From Moraxella osloensis (GTDB lineage: Bacteria; Pseudomonadota; Gammaproteobacteria; Pseudomonadales; Moraxellaceae), in contig NZ_CP014234.1 in the NCBI RefSeq assembly GCF_001553955.1, positions 1,178,001 through 1,242,000 on the forward strand: a DNA stretch of 64,000 nucleotides. The letters run 5' to 3'. Position numbers and translations under genes: made by a program. Every line of letters starts with the position of its first letter. The first letter of the stretch is position 1. The notes below the pieces were generated by a model. It did no database searches. It saw nothing but the letters and a program-made list of their open reading frames with translations, and was not told the DNA's origin. Shown here piece by piece: positions 29,622 to 39,551 of this stretch.

Positions 29622-30110
29622 TTAAGTGCTTTGTAATTTGATTGCTTTGCCTTGGGTTTTGATTGGCTTGCCTTGTAGGACGGCTTGGGCGATTTTGATA
29701 TGTTTAGGGTCATGAAAACCTGTGATGTGATACAAGGTTAGACCGTCAGCATTGTAGATGGTCATCCCATCAGTGGTCGGCTCAATGCTATCGCTAGGCA
29801 ATAATTGATAGCTTGTGACTTTAGCACCTTGGTGATGGCTAAAACCCTGTTGGGTCAGTCGCAGCTCACCCCCTGCTAAAGTCGCCACCTCTTTTTTTCG
29901 GTTGAATGATTGCCACACAATACCTGCGATGATGGCTAGTAAAATCATAAGCGAGCCGATGGCAACTGATAGCATTTTAAATACCATCAATAGCCCTACC
30001 CCGGCAATAGCGATACCCACCCACAGTATTTGGGTCAGCTTGTTTGATGTCACCGCTTGACTTTGCAAACCAATGGTAACGCCTGTCTCGGTGACTTTTA
30101 ACATAATCAT
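29622..30110 (-). CDS. Membrane protein of unknown function
   Basis: A 162-residue protein with a short N-terminal beta-like segment, two adjacent transmembrane helices (about residues 28-45 and 48-66, the second ending SFNRKKE) and a soluble C-terminal domain of about 90 residues. I do not recognise a family. The start may be the second ATG (30104). It lies downstream of rph and its terminator, so it probably has its own promoter. Confidence 0.6.
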   Translation of the reverse strand: MIMLKVTETGVTIGLQSQAVTSNKLTQILWVGIAIAGVGLLMVFKMLSVAIGSLMILLAIIAGIVWQSFNRKKEVATLAGGELRLTQQGFSHHQGAKVTSYQLLPSDSIEPTTDGMTIYNADGLTLYHITGFHDPKHIKIAQAVLQGKPIKTQGKAIKLQST

Positions 30111-30123
30111 CTCTATGACAATT

Positions 30124-30148
30124 AAAAGGGCGTATGCGCTACGCCCTT
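30124..30148 (-). terminator. Terminator of rph
   Basis: The arms aagggcgta and tacgccctt are followed by T residues on the minus strand. Confidence 0.75.
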
Positions 30149-30177
30149 ACTAGCCCAGCCTGTTTTGTTAGGCTATT

Positions 30178-30894
30178 TTACCAACCTAGCACCGCTTGTT
30201 GTTCAGCAATCAGCTGTTTGATGCCTTCTTCGGCAATTGCTAGCATTTCGTCCACTTGGGCACGGGTGAACGGTTTTTCTTCGGCAGTGCCTTGAATCTC
30301 GATAAACTCGCCTTTTTGCGTCATCACGACGTTAAGATCTGTGTCACAGCTTGAATCTTCGCTATAATTCAAATCCAAGAGTACTTCACCATTTTTGATA
30401 CCCACAGAGACCGCTGCTACCAAGCCAACCAAAGGATCGGCTTTGAGTTTTTTGGCGGCTTGCAGTTTTTCTAACGCATCGACCAATGCCACAGCTGCAC
30501 CTGTGATACTGGCAGTACGGGTACCGCCATCGGCTTGCAGCACGTCACAGTCGATATGGATGGTATTTTCCCCAAGCTTTTCAAGATCTACCATCGCCCG
30601 TAGGCTACGACCAATCAACCGCTGAATCTCTTGGGTACGACCTGATTGCTTTCCTTTGGCGGCTTCGCGTTGGGTACGCTCGTGGGTCGCACGTGGCAAC
30701 ATACCGTATTCAGCAGTAATCCAGCCTTTACCTGTGCCTTTGAGCCAGCGCGGTACTTGGGTTTCGATACTGGCGGTACATAGCACTTTGGTGTCACCAT
30801 AGCTAACCAGCACGGCACCTTCGGCATGTTTGGTAAAGTTACGCACAAAACTAATTGGGCGAAGTTGGTTGTTTTCACGATTATCGATACGCAT
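30178..30894 (-). CDS. rph: Ribonuclease PH
   Basis: RNase PH trims tRNA 3' ends phosphorolytically. The 238-residue protein begins [14 protein letters not shown] and carries the [14 protein letters not shown] and [11 protein letters not shown] blocks for phosphate and substrate binding. I chose ATG 30894 because aggga lies 6 bases upstream; an in-frame start at 30945 is less likely. It is intact, unlike the frameshifted copy in E. coli K-12 strains. Confidence 0.97.
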   Translation of the reverse strand: MRIDNRENNQLRPISFVRNFTKHAEGAVLVSYGDTKVLCTASIETQVPRWLKGTGKGWITAEYGMLPRATHERTQREAAKGKQSGRTQEIQRLIGRSLRAMVDLEKLGENTIHIDCDVLQADGGTRTASITGAAVALVDALEKLQAAKKLKADPLVGLVAAVSVGIKNGEVLLDLNYSEDSSCDTDLNVVMTQKGEFIEIQGTAEEKPFTRAQVDEMLAIAEEGIKQLIAEQQAVLGW

Positions 30895-31026
30895 AAGATT
30901 CCCTAAAAGACCGCCTTGACGGTTTGGTAGATAGTTTTTAAGCAATGGGCAAAAATTACAGTGGTTTTATGCTACCTTGCCAACCCAGTTTTAGCAAGAT
31001 AATTCCGTCAGCAACATGGCAGGTTG

Positions 31027-32781
31027 CTATTCAAGCCCTTCGCGCTTACGCAGCTCTTTACGTAAAATCTTACCAACATTGGACTTGGGCAGACTATCGA
31101 CAAACTCGACATAGCGTGGGCGTTTATAGCCACTTAAGTGCTGTTTACCAAACGCCAGTAGCTGCTCAGCAGTGACGCGGTTGTGTTTTCTGACCACAAA
31201 TATTTTGGGCTCTTCCCCGCGCGTCGCGCTTGGTACGCCAATCGCCACACACTCGAGCACATCGGCATGCTCAAGCATCACCGACTCAATCTCATTTGGG
31301 TAGACATTAAACCCTGACACCACAATCATATCTTTTTTACGGTCAACGATTTTGATAAAACCGCGCTCATCAATGATGCCAATATCGCCCGTGCGCAAAT
31401 AGCCTGTTGCGGTAAACGCATTAGCAGTCTCAACCGGTAGATTGCGATACCCCACCATCACTTGCGGCCCTTTGACGGCGATTTCTCCGCGTTCGCCAAT
31501 GCGTACAGGTTGGTCGTTGTTATCCAATAAGATAATGTCAGTGGCAGGGGTTGGTAGCCCGACTTTGTTGGTAAATTCTGCGATAGTTAATGGATTAAAG
31601 GTAATCACAGGCGCGGTTTCTGAAAGTCCATACCCTTCGATAATCGGTAACCCTGTGATGGTGTGCCATTTTTTGGCAACACTAGGTAAGATTGCCATGC
31701 CCCCGCCAATGGTGGCTTTGAGTTGGGAAAAATCGAGCCTTCGAAATTCAGGATGCTGTATCAAGGCGCTAAATAGCGTATTAACTCCTAAAATAAAATG
31801 CGGCGGTGTACGCCTTAGCGTATTGACCAGTTCATTGATATCACGTGGATTGGGCACGAGCCTTGATGCAAACCCACGATACAAAATAAAAACACAGCAA
31901 ATGGTGAATGAAAATACATGATACAGTGGCAACGACGCCAAAATAATATCTTCCTGCCCTTCTTCATCGTACGCGCTGCGAATCAACGCATCGATTTGCA
32001 GCAAATTGGCAATCACATTGCCATGACTGAGCATCGCGCCTTTTGCCGTCCCTGTGGTACCACCGGTATATTGAATTAATACAATATTCGATAACGTGAG
32101 AGTTGGGCGCTCATAAGCCTTGCTAGCGCCAGCTAATAACTGACTAAAATAAATCCAATTACCTTTTGGCGGTAAATCGGTAGTCGCTGAGACCAAATTG
32201 ATTAACGCACCTTTGAGCTTACCTTTTAAATCGCCCAAACGACAGATGATTAAATGATGTAAATCGCGGTTAAGGTTATCGGCAATGTCTTTATAGGTAT
32301 AAATAAATTTATCTAATATAAACAATGCCTTGATATCGGCATCATCGATTTGGTGCTCAAGCTCGCGACTGGTGTAGGAAGGGTTCATACTCACTAGCAC
32401 CATGCCAGCACGGATGACGCCAAGGGTAATCACAGGATATTGCAAAATATTGGGCAACATCACGCCAATAGCATCACCGACCTTGAGCCCTAACTGCTGC
32501 AGATAAATGGCAACTTTTAGACTCAGTTTATCTAGCTGCTCGTAAGTAATATGCTGATCATCGCAATAATACGCCACTTGCCGCGCATGTTTAGCAAACC
32601 TTGCTTCTAACATGTCAATCAGCGACGTTTGTTCATCTGGCATATCGATGGTGCTACAGATGTTATAGCGCTCGTAGCTAATCAGCCACGGTTGCTGATT
32701 TTCTTCCCATTCATACATCTCATGCATCGGGCGGTCATTGATTGGTAAAATAGCGTCATCCATAAACTCAGTATTGCTCAT
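31027..32781 (-). CDS. Long-chain-fatty-acid-CoA ligase (second copy)
   Basis: A FadD-type enzyme that activates long-chain fatty acids. The 584-residue protein has YTGGTTGTAKGAMLSH (ATP/AMP binding), GYGLSETAP, RTGDIG and the C-terminal PKSNVGKILRKELR with the catalytic lysine. It is a tandem paralogue of the gene at 32889: the two share order of motifs and long identical stretches, and a terminator-like hairpin lies between them. The pairing recalls fadD1-fadD2 of Pseudomonas. Different chain-length preference is likely but not deducible. Confidence 0.93.
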   Translation of the reverse strand: MSNTEFMDDAILPINDRPMHEMYEWEENQQPWLISYERYNICSTIDMPDEQTSLIDMLEARFAKHARQVAYYCDDQHITYEQLDKLSLKVAIYLQQLGLKVGDAIGVMLPNILQYPVITLGVIRAGMVLVSMNPSYTSRELEHQIDDADIKALFILDKFIYTYKDIADNLNRDLHHLIICRLGDLKGKLKGALINLVSATTDLPPKGNWIYFSQLLAGASKAYERPTLTLSNIVLIQYTGGTTGTAKGAMLSHGNVIANLLQIDALIRSAYDEEGQEDIILASLPLYHVFSFTICCVFILYRGFASRLVPNPRDINELVNTLRRTPPHFILGVNTLFSALIQHPEFRRLDFSQLKATIGGGMAILPSVAKKWHTITGLPIIEGYGLSETAPVITFNPLTIAEFTNKVGLPTPATDIILLDNNDQPVRIGERGEIAVKGPQVMVGYRNLPVETANAFTATGYLRTGDIGIIDERGFIKIVDRKKDMIVVSGFNVYPNEIESVMLEHADVLECVAIGVPSATRGEEPKIFVVRKHNRVTAEQLLAFGKQHLSGYKRPRYVEFVDSLPKSNVGKILRKELRKREGLE

Positions 32782-32833
32782 AACAGCCTAGTGGTATGCC
32801 CAATTTTATAAGGTTAATTGGGCGCGATGCAAT

Positions 32834-32872
32834 AAAAAACCCAACTAATCTGATATAGAAAAGCTGGGTTTT
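32834..32872 (-). terminator. Terminator between the two fadD genes
   Basis: The arms aaaacccaact and agctgggtttt are followed by a T run on the minus strand. It would separate or attenuate the downstream fadD copy. Confidence 0.75.
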
Positions 32873-32888
32873 GTTAACAAGCGTTAGC

Positions 32889-34703
32889 TTACTTTTTTTC
32901 TTCAAGTTTACGCAGTTCTTTACGCAGGATTTTGCCAACGTTTGATTTTGGCAATTCATCCACAAACTCAACTTTACGCGGACGTTTATAACCGGTTAAC
33001 TCGCTTCGCGCATATTGCAGCAACTCTTCCTCGGTGAGGCTTGGGTCTTTACGTACCACAAACGCTTTTGGTACTTCACCGCTTTTTTCGCTCGGTACCC
33101 CAATCACCCCGACTTCTAATACTTTAGGATGCGCCGCTAGCACTTCTTCAACTTCGTTTGGATAGACGTTAAATCCTGATACCAAAATCATGTCTTTTTT
33201 ACGGTCAACGATTTTGAAATAGCCTTGCTCATCAACGACAGCGATGTCACCGGTTTTGAAATAACCGTCTGCTGTCATCACTTCTGCAGTGGCTTCAGGA
33301 CGCTGCCAGTAGCCTTTCATCACTTGTGGACCTTTAACTGCAATCTCACCACGCTCACCTGCTGCGACTTCATTGCCGTTGTCATCGAGCAGTTTGATGT
33401 CGGTATTGGGCATCGGGATACCGATTTTGGCGCTAAATTGCTCCTGTGTCAAGGGGTTTAGGGTGACAACGGGTGAGGTTTCGGACAAGCCGTAGCCTTC
33501 TAAGATATTGGTGCCTGTAATACGTTTCCACTCTTCAGCGGTTGAAGGCAATACCGACATACCACCGCCTAGCGACAAACGCAATTTGCTGTGGTCTAAT
33601 GCCCGAAAACCAGTGTGGTGCGCCAAACCATTAAATAATGTGTTTACCGCTGGGAAGAAGACTGGCTTATATTTTGCTAATTCTTTGACAAAACTGTCCA
33701 TGTCACGGGGGTTTGGAATCAATACAACCGTAAAGCCCATGTTCATACCTAGTAACGCACAGGCGGTAAATGAGAAAATATGGTAAAGCGGTAAGGCAAC
33801 GACGACGTACTCACCCACCATTTGATTGGGGAATACTTGTCTGGCGAACTCCTGGCACTGTAGCATATTGGATACCAAGTTGTTGTGGGTAAGCATCGCA
33901 CCTTTGGCAACCCCTGTGGTGCCGCCAGTGTACTGTAGTACCGCAATATCACTGCCTTTGATACCCTCTGGGCGCTGATAGCGGCTGGCAGAAGCTTGCT
34001 TGATAATACGCTTAAAGGTCACATGCCCGTCAATTTGCCAAGCTGGAATGGCTTTTTTGACATATTTGACCACGGTATTGATGAGCATACCTTTGAACGT
34101 ACCCATCAAATCACCGATTGAACAGACAATGACATGATCGACCATTTTTTTGCCGATATCTTGATAAGTTTTGGCAAAGTTTTCAACGATAAATAACGCT
34201 TTGGCTTGCGAGTCTTCTAACTGATGCGCTAATTCATGAGCGGTGTATAAGGGATTGACATTAACTAAGATAAAACCTGCGCGGATGATACCAATCATAC
34301 ACACTGGGTATTGCAAGATATTTGGCATCATCACTGCAACGGTATCGCCTTTTTTTAGACCCAATCCCTGCAAATACGCCGCAATTTGGCGACTATAAGT
34401 ATCTAACTGACGATAGGTCATGCTACTACCCATGCACACAAAGGCATCACTGTCATTGAATTGTTCGAAATTCTTTTCAAAAACATTTATTAGGCTGACT
34501 TCGTCACCGGGTATTTGTATGTTATAGTTCATGCCGTAATGCTGGTAAGTCTTTAACCAAGGTTTCTCATGATGATCGGTAAGCTTTGGCGCATGGGGCT
34601 GCGCTTCCATATTATCGACGGGAGTATCGATAGGAGTATCGATGGGCGCAGTGTCTTGGGCATTGTTGTCAGGGGTTTGAGCTGAGGTGGTTGATTCATT
34701 CAT
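32889..34703 (-). CDS. fadD: Long-chain-fatty-acid-CoA ligase FadD
   Basis: FadD couples long-chain fatty-acid uptake to CoA activation at the inner membrane. The 604-residue protein has YTGGTTGVAKGAMLTH, GYGLSETSPVVTLNP, KTGDIAVVD and PKSNVGKILRKELR in order. The first 45 residues are a Thr/Pro/Asp-rich extension containing a 12-bp DNA repeat (IDTP units, about 34620-34655). It is the first of the tandem pair, with aagga upstream of ATG 34703. Confidence 0.95.
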   Translation of the reverse strand: MNESTTSAQTPDNNAQDTAPIDTPIDTPVDNMEAQPHAPKLTDHHEKPWLKTYQHYGMNYNIQIPGDEVSLINVFEKNFEQFNDSDAFVCMGSSMTYRQLDTYSRQIAAYLQGLGLKKGDTVAVMMPNILQYPVCMIGIIRAGFILVNVNPLYTAHELAHQLEDSQAKALFIVENFAKTYQDIGKKMVDHVIVCSIGDLMGTFKGMLINTVVKYVKKAIPAWQIDGHVTFKRIIKQASASRYQRPEGIKGSDIAVLQYTGGTTGVAKGAMLTHNNLVSNMLQCQEFARQVFPNQMVGEYVVVALPLYHIFSFTACALLGMNMGFTVVLIPNPRDMDSFVKELAKYKPVFFPAVNTLFNGLAHHTGFRALDHSKLRLSLGGGMSVLPSTAEEWKRITGTNILEGYGLSETSPVVTLNPLTQEQFSAKIGIPMPNTDIKLLDDNGNEVAAGERGEIAVKGPQVMKGYWQRPEATAEVMTADGYFKTGDIAVVDEQGYFKIVDRKKDMILVSGFNVYPNEVEEVLAAHPKVLEVGVIGVPSEKSGEVPKAFVVRKDPSLTEEELLQYARSELTGYKRPRKVEFVDELPKSNVGKILRKELRKLEEKK

Positions 34704-35163
34704 GAGAAGTTATTTCCTTAAGGTATACCATCTATCAGTAAGTATGCGGTCTATCAGCGAATAGCATATTGATAATTAAAAGAATTTTTATAAAAAGGTC
34801 AATCCCACTACTAAAAATTATATTAAAAATCGCGGCCAAATGTATTGTTAACATACTAAATATTTACCCAATTCTCAAGTCTATTATCTGCACTTATGGT
34901 ACAAAAAAAGTGATTTCGTTTCGAAATAGTTATGCAGCATTCATTTTTGGTGAAGCGGCGCACTATTGTATGTATAGCTAACGTTAGATGATAACTTTCT
35001 GCGACACAGTTTGACGTGTAAAATTGGGCAAATTTGCCATTTCTTGGATTAATACTTGTTTTTCTACTCTCAAGCTTTATGATATTTCCTCGTACTTCTT
35101 ATCTCTCTTTTGAACTTTCTTTTGCACTTGCTTTTATTTTTTATCATTGATTAAGTAACCATT
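34704..35163. other. fadD / parC divergent intergenic region
   Basis: This 460-bp AT-rich spacer contains no convincing gene; a 70-codon open frame at 34769-34981 has no coding character. Next to fadD there are two imperfect copies of gcggtctatcag-like sequence (about 34730-34765). The 100 bp before parC are markedly pyrimidine-rich. Confidence 0.6.
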
Positions 35164-37413
35164 ATGTCTGATACCCTTGTAGCAAAAACTAACAAATCAA
35201 AAGATTTGAACAACCCCACTCGCTCAGTCGCTGAATTTACCGAAAACGCGTATTTGAACTATGCGATGTACGTCATCATGGATCGGGCATTGCCACACAT
35301 TGCCGACGGGTTAAAACCTGTGCAGCGCCGTATCGTGTATGCGATGAGCGAGCTTGGGCTCAAAAATACTGCCAAACCCAAAAAATCAGCGCGCACTATC
35401 GGTGACGTCATTGGTAAATACCATCCGCATGGCGACTCCGCCTGTTATGAAGCCATGGTATTGATGAGTCAGCCGTTTAGCTACCGTTATCCACTCATTA
35501 GCGGTCAAGGCAACTTCGGCTCGCCCGATGACCCAAAATCCTTCGCTGCGATGCGCTATACCGAAGCCAAGCTATCGGCTTATGCCAATACCTTACTAAA
35601 CGAGCTTGGTCAAGGCACGGTCGATTGGCAAGACAACTTTGACGGCACCTTGCAAGAACCCGTCACCTTGCCTGCCCGTCTACCGAACATCTTGCTCAAC
35701 GGCACAACGGGCATTGCGGTCGGTATGGCAACCGATATACCGCCACATAACTTGTCTGAAGTGGTCAAAGGCTGCATTGCGCTACTTAAAAAACCCACGA
35801 TGACGGAAAAAGAGCTGGCAAAGTACATCCCTGCACCCGATTTGCCGACCAAAGCAGAAATCATCACCTCGCCTGAGGATTTGCTACAGCTATATACAAC
35901 GGGTCGTGGTAGCTACAAAATGCGCGCTACTTATCATGTCGATGACAAAGAAAAAAACTTAGTTATCATCGATGCGCTACCCTATCAAATATCTGGCAAT
36001 AAAATCATTGAGCAAATTGCCAATTTAATAAATGCCAAAAAACTGCCTTGGGTAACTGACATCCATGACGAATCCGACCACCAAAACGCTTGCCGTATCG
36101 TGCTAGAGCTGCGCTCAAGCCGTGTTGATATCGAGCCGATGATGAGCCATTTGTTTGCCAGTACCGACCTTGAGAGTAATTACCGGGTGAATCTCAACAT
36201 GATTGGCACCAATGGCAAACCCCAAGTCAAATCACTGCTGACCATTCTTATCGAATGGCTCTCTGTGCGCCGAGATACCGTCACGCGCCGTTTGCAATAC
36301 CGCTTGGATAAAATCGAGCAGCGCCTGCATATCTTGGCAGGTTTGCTGATTGCCTATCTGCATATTGATGAAGTGATCCGTATCATCCGTGAGGAAGACG
36401 ACCCAAAAGCAGAATTGATGACCCGCTATGATTTGACTGAAATCCAAGCCAACGCAATTTTGGACATTCGTCTGCGTCAATTGGCACGCCTTGAAGAAAT
36501 TGAGCTCAGACGTGAACAAAGTGACTTAGAATTAGAAAAAGCCCAAATCGAAGCATACTTGAACAACCCAGACAAATTGACTGGCTTAATGATTGAAGAG
36601 CTCACTGCCGATATGAAAGAGCATGGCGATAAACGCCAATCGCCGATTGTAGAACGCACGGAAGCCACCGCGCTTAAAGAAACTGACCTAGCCCCAAGCG
36701 AGCCTGTAACGGTCATCGTGTCAAAATCAGGCTGGATTCGCTCCGCCAAAGGTCACGATGTCGATGCCGCCAATATGAATTACCGTTCGGGCGATGCCTA
36801 TCTTGCCCATGCGCAAGGCAAGTCCAATGAAAAAGTCTATCTCATGGATAACACCGGTCGCAGTTATCGCATCGATGCCCATACCTTACCCTCTGCGCGG
36901 GGACAAGGCGAGCCGCTTACCAGCCTGCTAAAACCCACGGGCGGGGCAAATTTTGTCAATGTGCTGATGGGACAGGATGACAGTAAGCTCATCATGGCAA
37001 GCTCACAAGGCTATGGCTTTATCAACACCTTTGCGGATCTTGATACCAACCAAAAAGCGGGCAAAAATGTGATTAATTTTGATGACGGCTGTCGTTTAAT
37101 AACCCACCAAATTGGTGAGCAAGATACGCTAGTTGGCGTGGTCAGCTCGGCAGGGCATTTGCTGGTATACCCATTGACTGAGTTACCGATGATGAAAAAA
37201 GGCAAAGGCAATAAGCTGATTGATTTAAAAGACGGTAACAGCGTGGTCGCCATCACCACCTTGACCGAAAGTGATAGTCTGGTACTAAATAGTGGTAAAC
37301 GCACCTTGACGCTCAAACCGATGGATATTGCCAATTTTATGGGTACACGCGGTCGACGCGGCGCACTCTTGCCAAAAGGTTTTCAAAAAGTGAGTGGGGT
37401 TCAAAAAATCTAA
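35164..37413 (+). CDS. parC: DNA topoisomerase IV subunit A
   Basis: ParC, with ParE, decatenates replicated chromosomes. The 749-residue protein has the winged-helix breakage-reunion domain, the active-site tyrosine at 132 in [11 protein letters not shown], a coiled-coil tower and a C-terminal beta-propeller with degenerate GyrA-box-like repeats. The quinolone-determining positions are Ser92 and Glu96 (E. coli 80 and 84), i.e. the susceptible-type residues. The stop codon TAA overlaps the ATG of brnT by one base. A diverged copy of the last 33 or so codons recurs at 37990-38100. Confidence 0.98.
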   Translation: MSDTLVAKTNKSKDLNNPTRSVAEFTENAYLNYAMYVIMDRALPHIADGLKPVQRRIVYAMSELGLKNTAKPKKSARTIGDVIGKYHPHGDSACYEAMVLMSQPFSYRYPLISGQGNFGSPDDPKSFAAMRYTEAKLSAYANTLLNELGQGTVDWQDNFDGTLQEPVTLPARLPNILLNGTTGIAVGMATDIPPHNLSEVVKGCIALLKKPTMTEKELAKYIPAPDLPTKAEIITSPEDLLQLYTTGRGSYKMRATYHVDDKEKNLVIIDALPYQISGNKIIEQIANLINAKKLPWVTDIHDESDHQNACRIVLELRSSRVDIEPMMSHLFASTDLESNYRVNLNMIGTNGKPQVKSLLTILIEWLSVRRDTVTRRLQYRLDKIEQRLHILAGLLIAYLHIDEVIRIIREEDDPKAELMTRYDLTEIQANAILDIRLRQLARLEEIELRREQSDLELEKAQIEAYLNNPDKLTGLMIEELTADMKEHGDKRQSPIVERTEATALKETDLAPSEPVTVIVSKSGWIRSAKGHDVDAANMNYRSGDAYLAHAQGKSNEKVYLMDNTGRSYRIDAHTLPSARGQGEPLTSLLKPTGGANFVNVLMGQDDSKLIMASSQGYGFINTFADLDTNQKAGKNVINFDDGCRLITHQIGEQDTLVGVVSSAGHLLVYPLTELPMMKKGKGNKLIDLKDGNSVVAITTLTESDSLVLNSGKRTLTLKPMDIANFMGTRGRRGALLPKGFQKVSGVQKI

Positions 37414-37727
37414 TGGATAAACCATTAGATTTTGACTATATTCGCTTTGAATGGGACATTAGTAAAAATGCTAGTAATCAAACCAAACATGGATTATCCT
37501 TTGAATTAGCGATTTATGCGTTCTTTGACGAACAGGGTTTTAGTGAAAGACATCAAATTGTCGATGGTGAACAGCGTTGGCGTACTTTGGGTATGATTGA
37601 TGGTTGTGTGGTTGTTTTTGTGGGGCATTTGACCCATTATGCTGATAAAGATACTGAGGTTGTAAGGATAATTACTGCCCGCAAAGCAACCAAACAAGAA
37701 GAGAGAGAATACTATGGCTACCGTTAG
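37413..37727 (+). CDS. brnT: BrnT-type toxin
   Basis: BrnT is a RelE-fold ribonuclease toxin that blocks translation and is neutralised by BrnA. The 104-residue protein shows the family core FEWDISKNASNQTKHGLSF near residues 12-30, the WRTLGMIDG strand and the RIITARKATKQEEREYY C-terminal block. Its ATG overlaps the parC stop codon, so it may be translationally coupled to parC, and its own end overlaps brnA by 14 bp. Confidence 0.9.
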   Translation: MDKPLDFDYIRFEWDISKNASNQTKHGLSFELAIYAFFDEQGFSERHQIVDGEQRWRTLGMIDGCVVVFVGHLTHYADKDTEVVRIITARKATKQEEREYYGYR

Positions 37728-37983
37728 CATGACATTTAAAAAAGGGGAACGACCACCTGCCTTAACTGCTGAGCAAAAAGCGATGCTTACTCGGTTGAAA
37801 GCAATGTCCGATAGTGAGATTGATACCAGTGATGATTGGGGCGACTTGGAAGCCTTAACTATTGAATCAGATAAGCATTTGGTTGAAGACTTTGCTAAAG
37901 TCTGCCAAAGCCAACGCCTGAGCATGAATGAGGTGATTAATCAGTTGATGCAGTCGTATGTTAAACAATTTAACACTGTTTAG
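37714..37983 (+). CDS. brnA: BrnA-type antitoxin
   Basis: BrnA is the ribbon-helix-helix antitoxin that dimerises, binds BrnT and represses its own operon. The 89-residue protein has an acidic middle (DSEIDTSDDWGDLEAL) and a C-terminal helical segment (RLSMNEVINQLMQSYVKQF) resembling the dimerisation and DNA-binding part. It overlaps brnT by 14 bp. The expected autoregulatory site would fall inside the parC 3' end, which is unusual. Confidence 0.85.
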   Translation: MATVSMTFKKGERPPALTAEQKAMLTRLKAMSDSEIDTSDDWGDLEALTIESDKHLVEDFAKVCQSQRLSMNEVINQLMQSYVKQFNTV

Positions 37984-37989
37984 CGTATA

Positions 37990-38100
37990 ACAGTTGCGTT
38001 AAAGTCTTTGGATATTACCAACTTTATGGGCGTGCGCGATAGACGCGGAGCACTCTTACCAAAAGGGTTTCAAAAGGTGAGTGGCGTGGAGAAATCTTGA
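37990..38100 (+). pseudogene. Diverged duplicate of the parC 3' end
   Basis: Translated, this stretch gives about 36 codons ending in TGA. 26 of its last 33 residues equal the ParC C-terminus, including [14 protein letters not shown]. It has no start codon of its own. It is not identical at DNA level to the parC end at about 37312-37413, so it came from a different parC allele or is old. Its stop overlaps the ATG of the following RelA/SpoT-domain gene exactly as parC overlaps brnT. Confidence 0.9.
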
Positions 38101-39434
38101 TGAAAAATAATTTCCCTACTGAGGAGTATTCAGTAAATGCTATCGATTTGCAAGAGGCAGATATTTCAAAAGAAGAAATATTAGAAATTTATTGGGATTA
38201 TGTGAATATCATACCTCAATTAAAATCTCAAGCTCAGCATTATGCTAATCTTTTGCAATTAGGTAATAAAATTAACTCTGTTAAGTGGCGTGTTAAAGAC
38301 CCAAACCATTTAATTGAAAAAATTATAAGAAAAAGAAAAGAAGAATTAAAAAAAGAAAAATCTAATTCTAAGTATCTTGAGATTAATATTAAGAACTATA
38401 AGGATTTAGTAAATGATTTAATAGGTCTAAGAGCCATTTATCTCTTTAAATATGATTGGCAAGAGATGAATGATTTTATTTTACAAAATTTTGAAGTCTG
38501 TGCTGATGAAGAAATTATCATTTATCACACCGAAAATGATAATTTAGGATATATGGCTCAAGAAGGTTATTATAACTTTAAGGGTAAAGATTATAGAATA
38601 GTAAGAAAAACAAAAGATAGTGATTATCGCTCAACTCATTATTTAGCAATTGGGCAGAAACCTAGTAATTTTAAATTTGAAATTCAAACAAGAACTATTT
38701 TTGAGGAAGCATGGGGGGAAATTGACCACCATATACGTTATCCAAATTTTGAGAAACATCCAGAATTAGTTAGAAGAATGTCTATTTTAAATAATGTGAT
38801 AAGCGGATGTGTTGAGTTAGTGAATTCCGATTATGATTTTTTTAATGAATTAAATAAAGAGCTATTAGAAACAAAAGAAAATGTTTTAAATGATGAAAAC
38901 TTAATCAAAGAAAAGCAAGTTGAAGGAAATTATGATAAATCTGATTCGAAAGAATCCAATCTTATACAAACAAATCATATTAACTTAATAGACAGAATAC
39001 AACAATTAAGTGAGTACAATGACATTCTTCAATCTGCTAGACCTGTTATGGATATAGCATCTTATAAAGCAAAAAATGATTTGTTGAATACACGTTTTGC
39101 AGAAATTTACAATACGTTACCAGAGCAAAATAGAGTTGCCCTATCCAATGCTAATTTAATTCAAAATGCTATACCCTCCGATATTTTAAGTACATTTCAA
39201 AAAGCTTACTCCGCTCAAAGCTTAGCAATTGAGTCTATGAGAAATAGTGAACTTACAAAATCTTTTGCAAGTGCAACTAATTATTTGAAAAATTCAATAA
39301 ACAATAACTCTTCCGCTTTTACAGAAGCAATGAAAGCTCAAAAACAAAGAGATGATTTAATGAAGTCAGTAACTTTACCTATTAACTCCTTATATAAATT
39401 ACCTAATTTGACCGATGATAAAGATGAAGATTAA
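38100..39434 (+). CDS. RelA/SpoT-domain protein, possible toxic small alarmone synthetase
   Basis: A 444-residue protein. Residues about 50-235 are a RelA/SpoT nucleotidyltransferase domain: WRVKDPNHLIEKIIRKRKEE, LVNDLIGLRAIYLF with the metal-binding aspartate, DYRSTHYLA, and FEIQTRTIFEEAWGEIDHHI with the catalytic glutamate. There is no HD hydrolase domain. The C-terminal 200 residues are helical, low in complexity and unrecognised; they could hold a neutralising or sensing region as in fused toxic synthetases. The gene is markedly more AT-rich than its neighbours, suggesting transfer. ATG 38100 overlaps the stop of the parC-tail copy, and a ggag in that copy serves as ribosome-binding site. 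Confidence 0.82.
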   Translation: MKNNFPTEEYSVNAIDLQEADISKEEILEIYWDYVNIIPQLKSQAQHYANLLQLGNKINSVKWRVKDPNHLIEKIIRKRKEELKKEKSNSKYLEINIKNYKDLVNDLIGLRAIYLFKYDWQEMNDFILQNFEVCADEEIIIYHTENDNLGYMAQEGYYNFKGKDYRIVRKTKDSDYRSTHYLAIGQKPSNFKFEIQTRTIFEEAWGEIDHHIRYPNFEKHPELVRRMSILNNVISGCVELVNSDYDFFNELNKELLETKENVLNDENLIKEKQVEGNYDKSDSKESNLIQTNHINLIDRIQQLSEYNDILQSARPVMDIASYKAKNDLLNTRFAEIYNTLPEQNRVALSNANLIQNAIPSDILSTFQKAYSAQSLAIESMRNSELTKSFASATNYLKNSINNNSSAFTEAMKAQKQRDDLMKSVTLPINSLYKLPNLTDDKDED

Positions 39435-39551
39435 GCTCTTAAGCAGTCCTAATCTCTATAATCCCGTGATAAATCAACACAAAAACCGTATTTAACCGTT
39501 GGCAGAAAATCGCTATGCTCTGCCAACCCTCTCATCAAAATTAATCTTCCT

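Noticed and set aside
34769-34981. 70-codon ORF between fadD and parC
   Set aside because: Very AT-rich, Ile/Lys-dominated translation, no ribosome-binding site and no family resemblance.
35436-35455. Quinolone-resistance change in parC
   Set aside because: Ser92 and Glu96 correspond to the susceptible-type residues of E. coli ParC.
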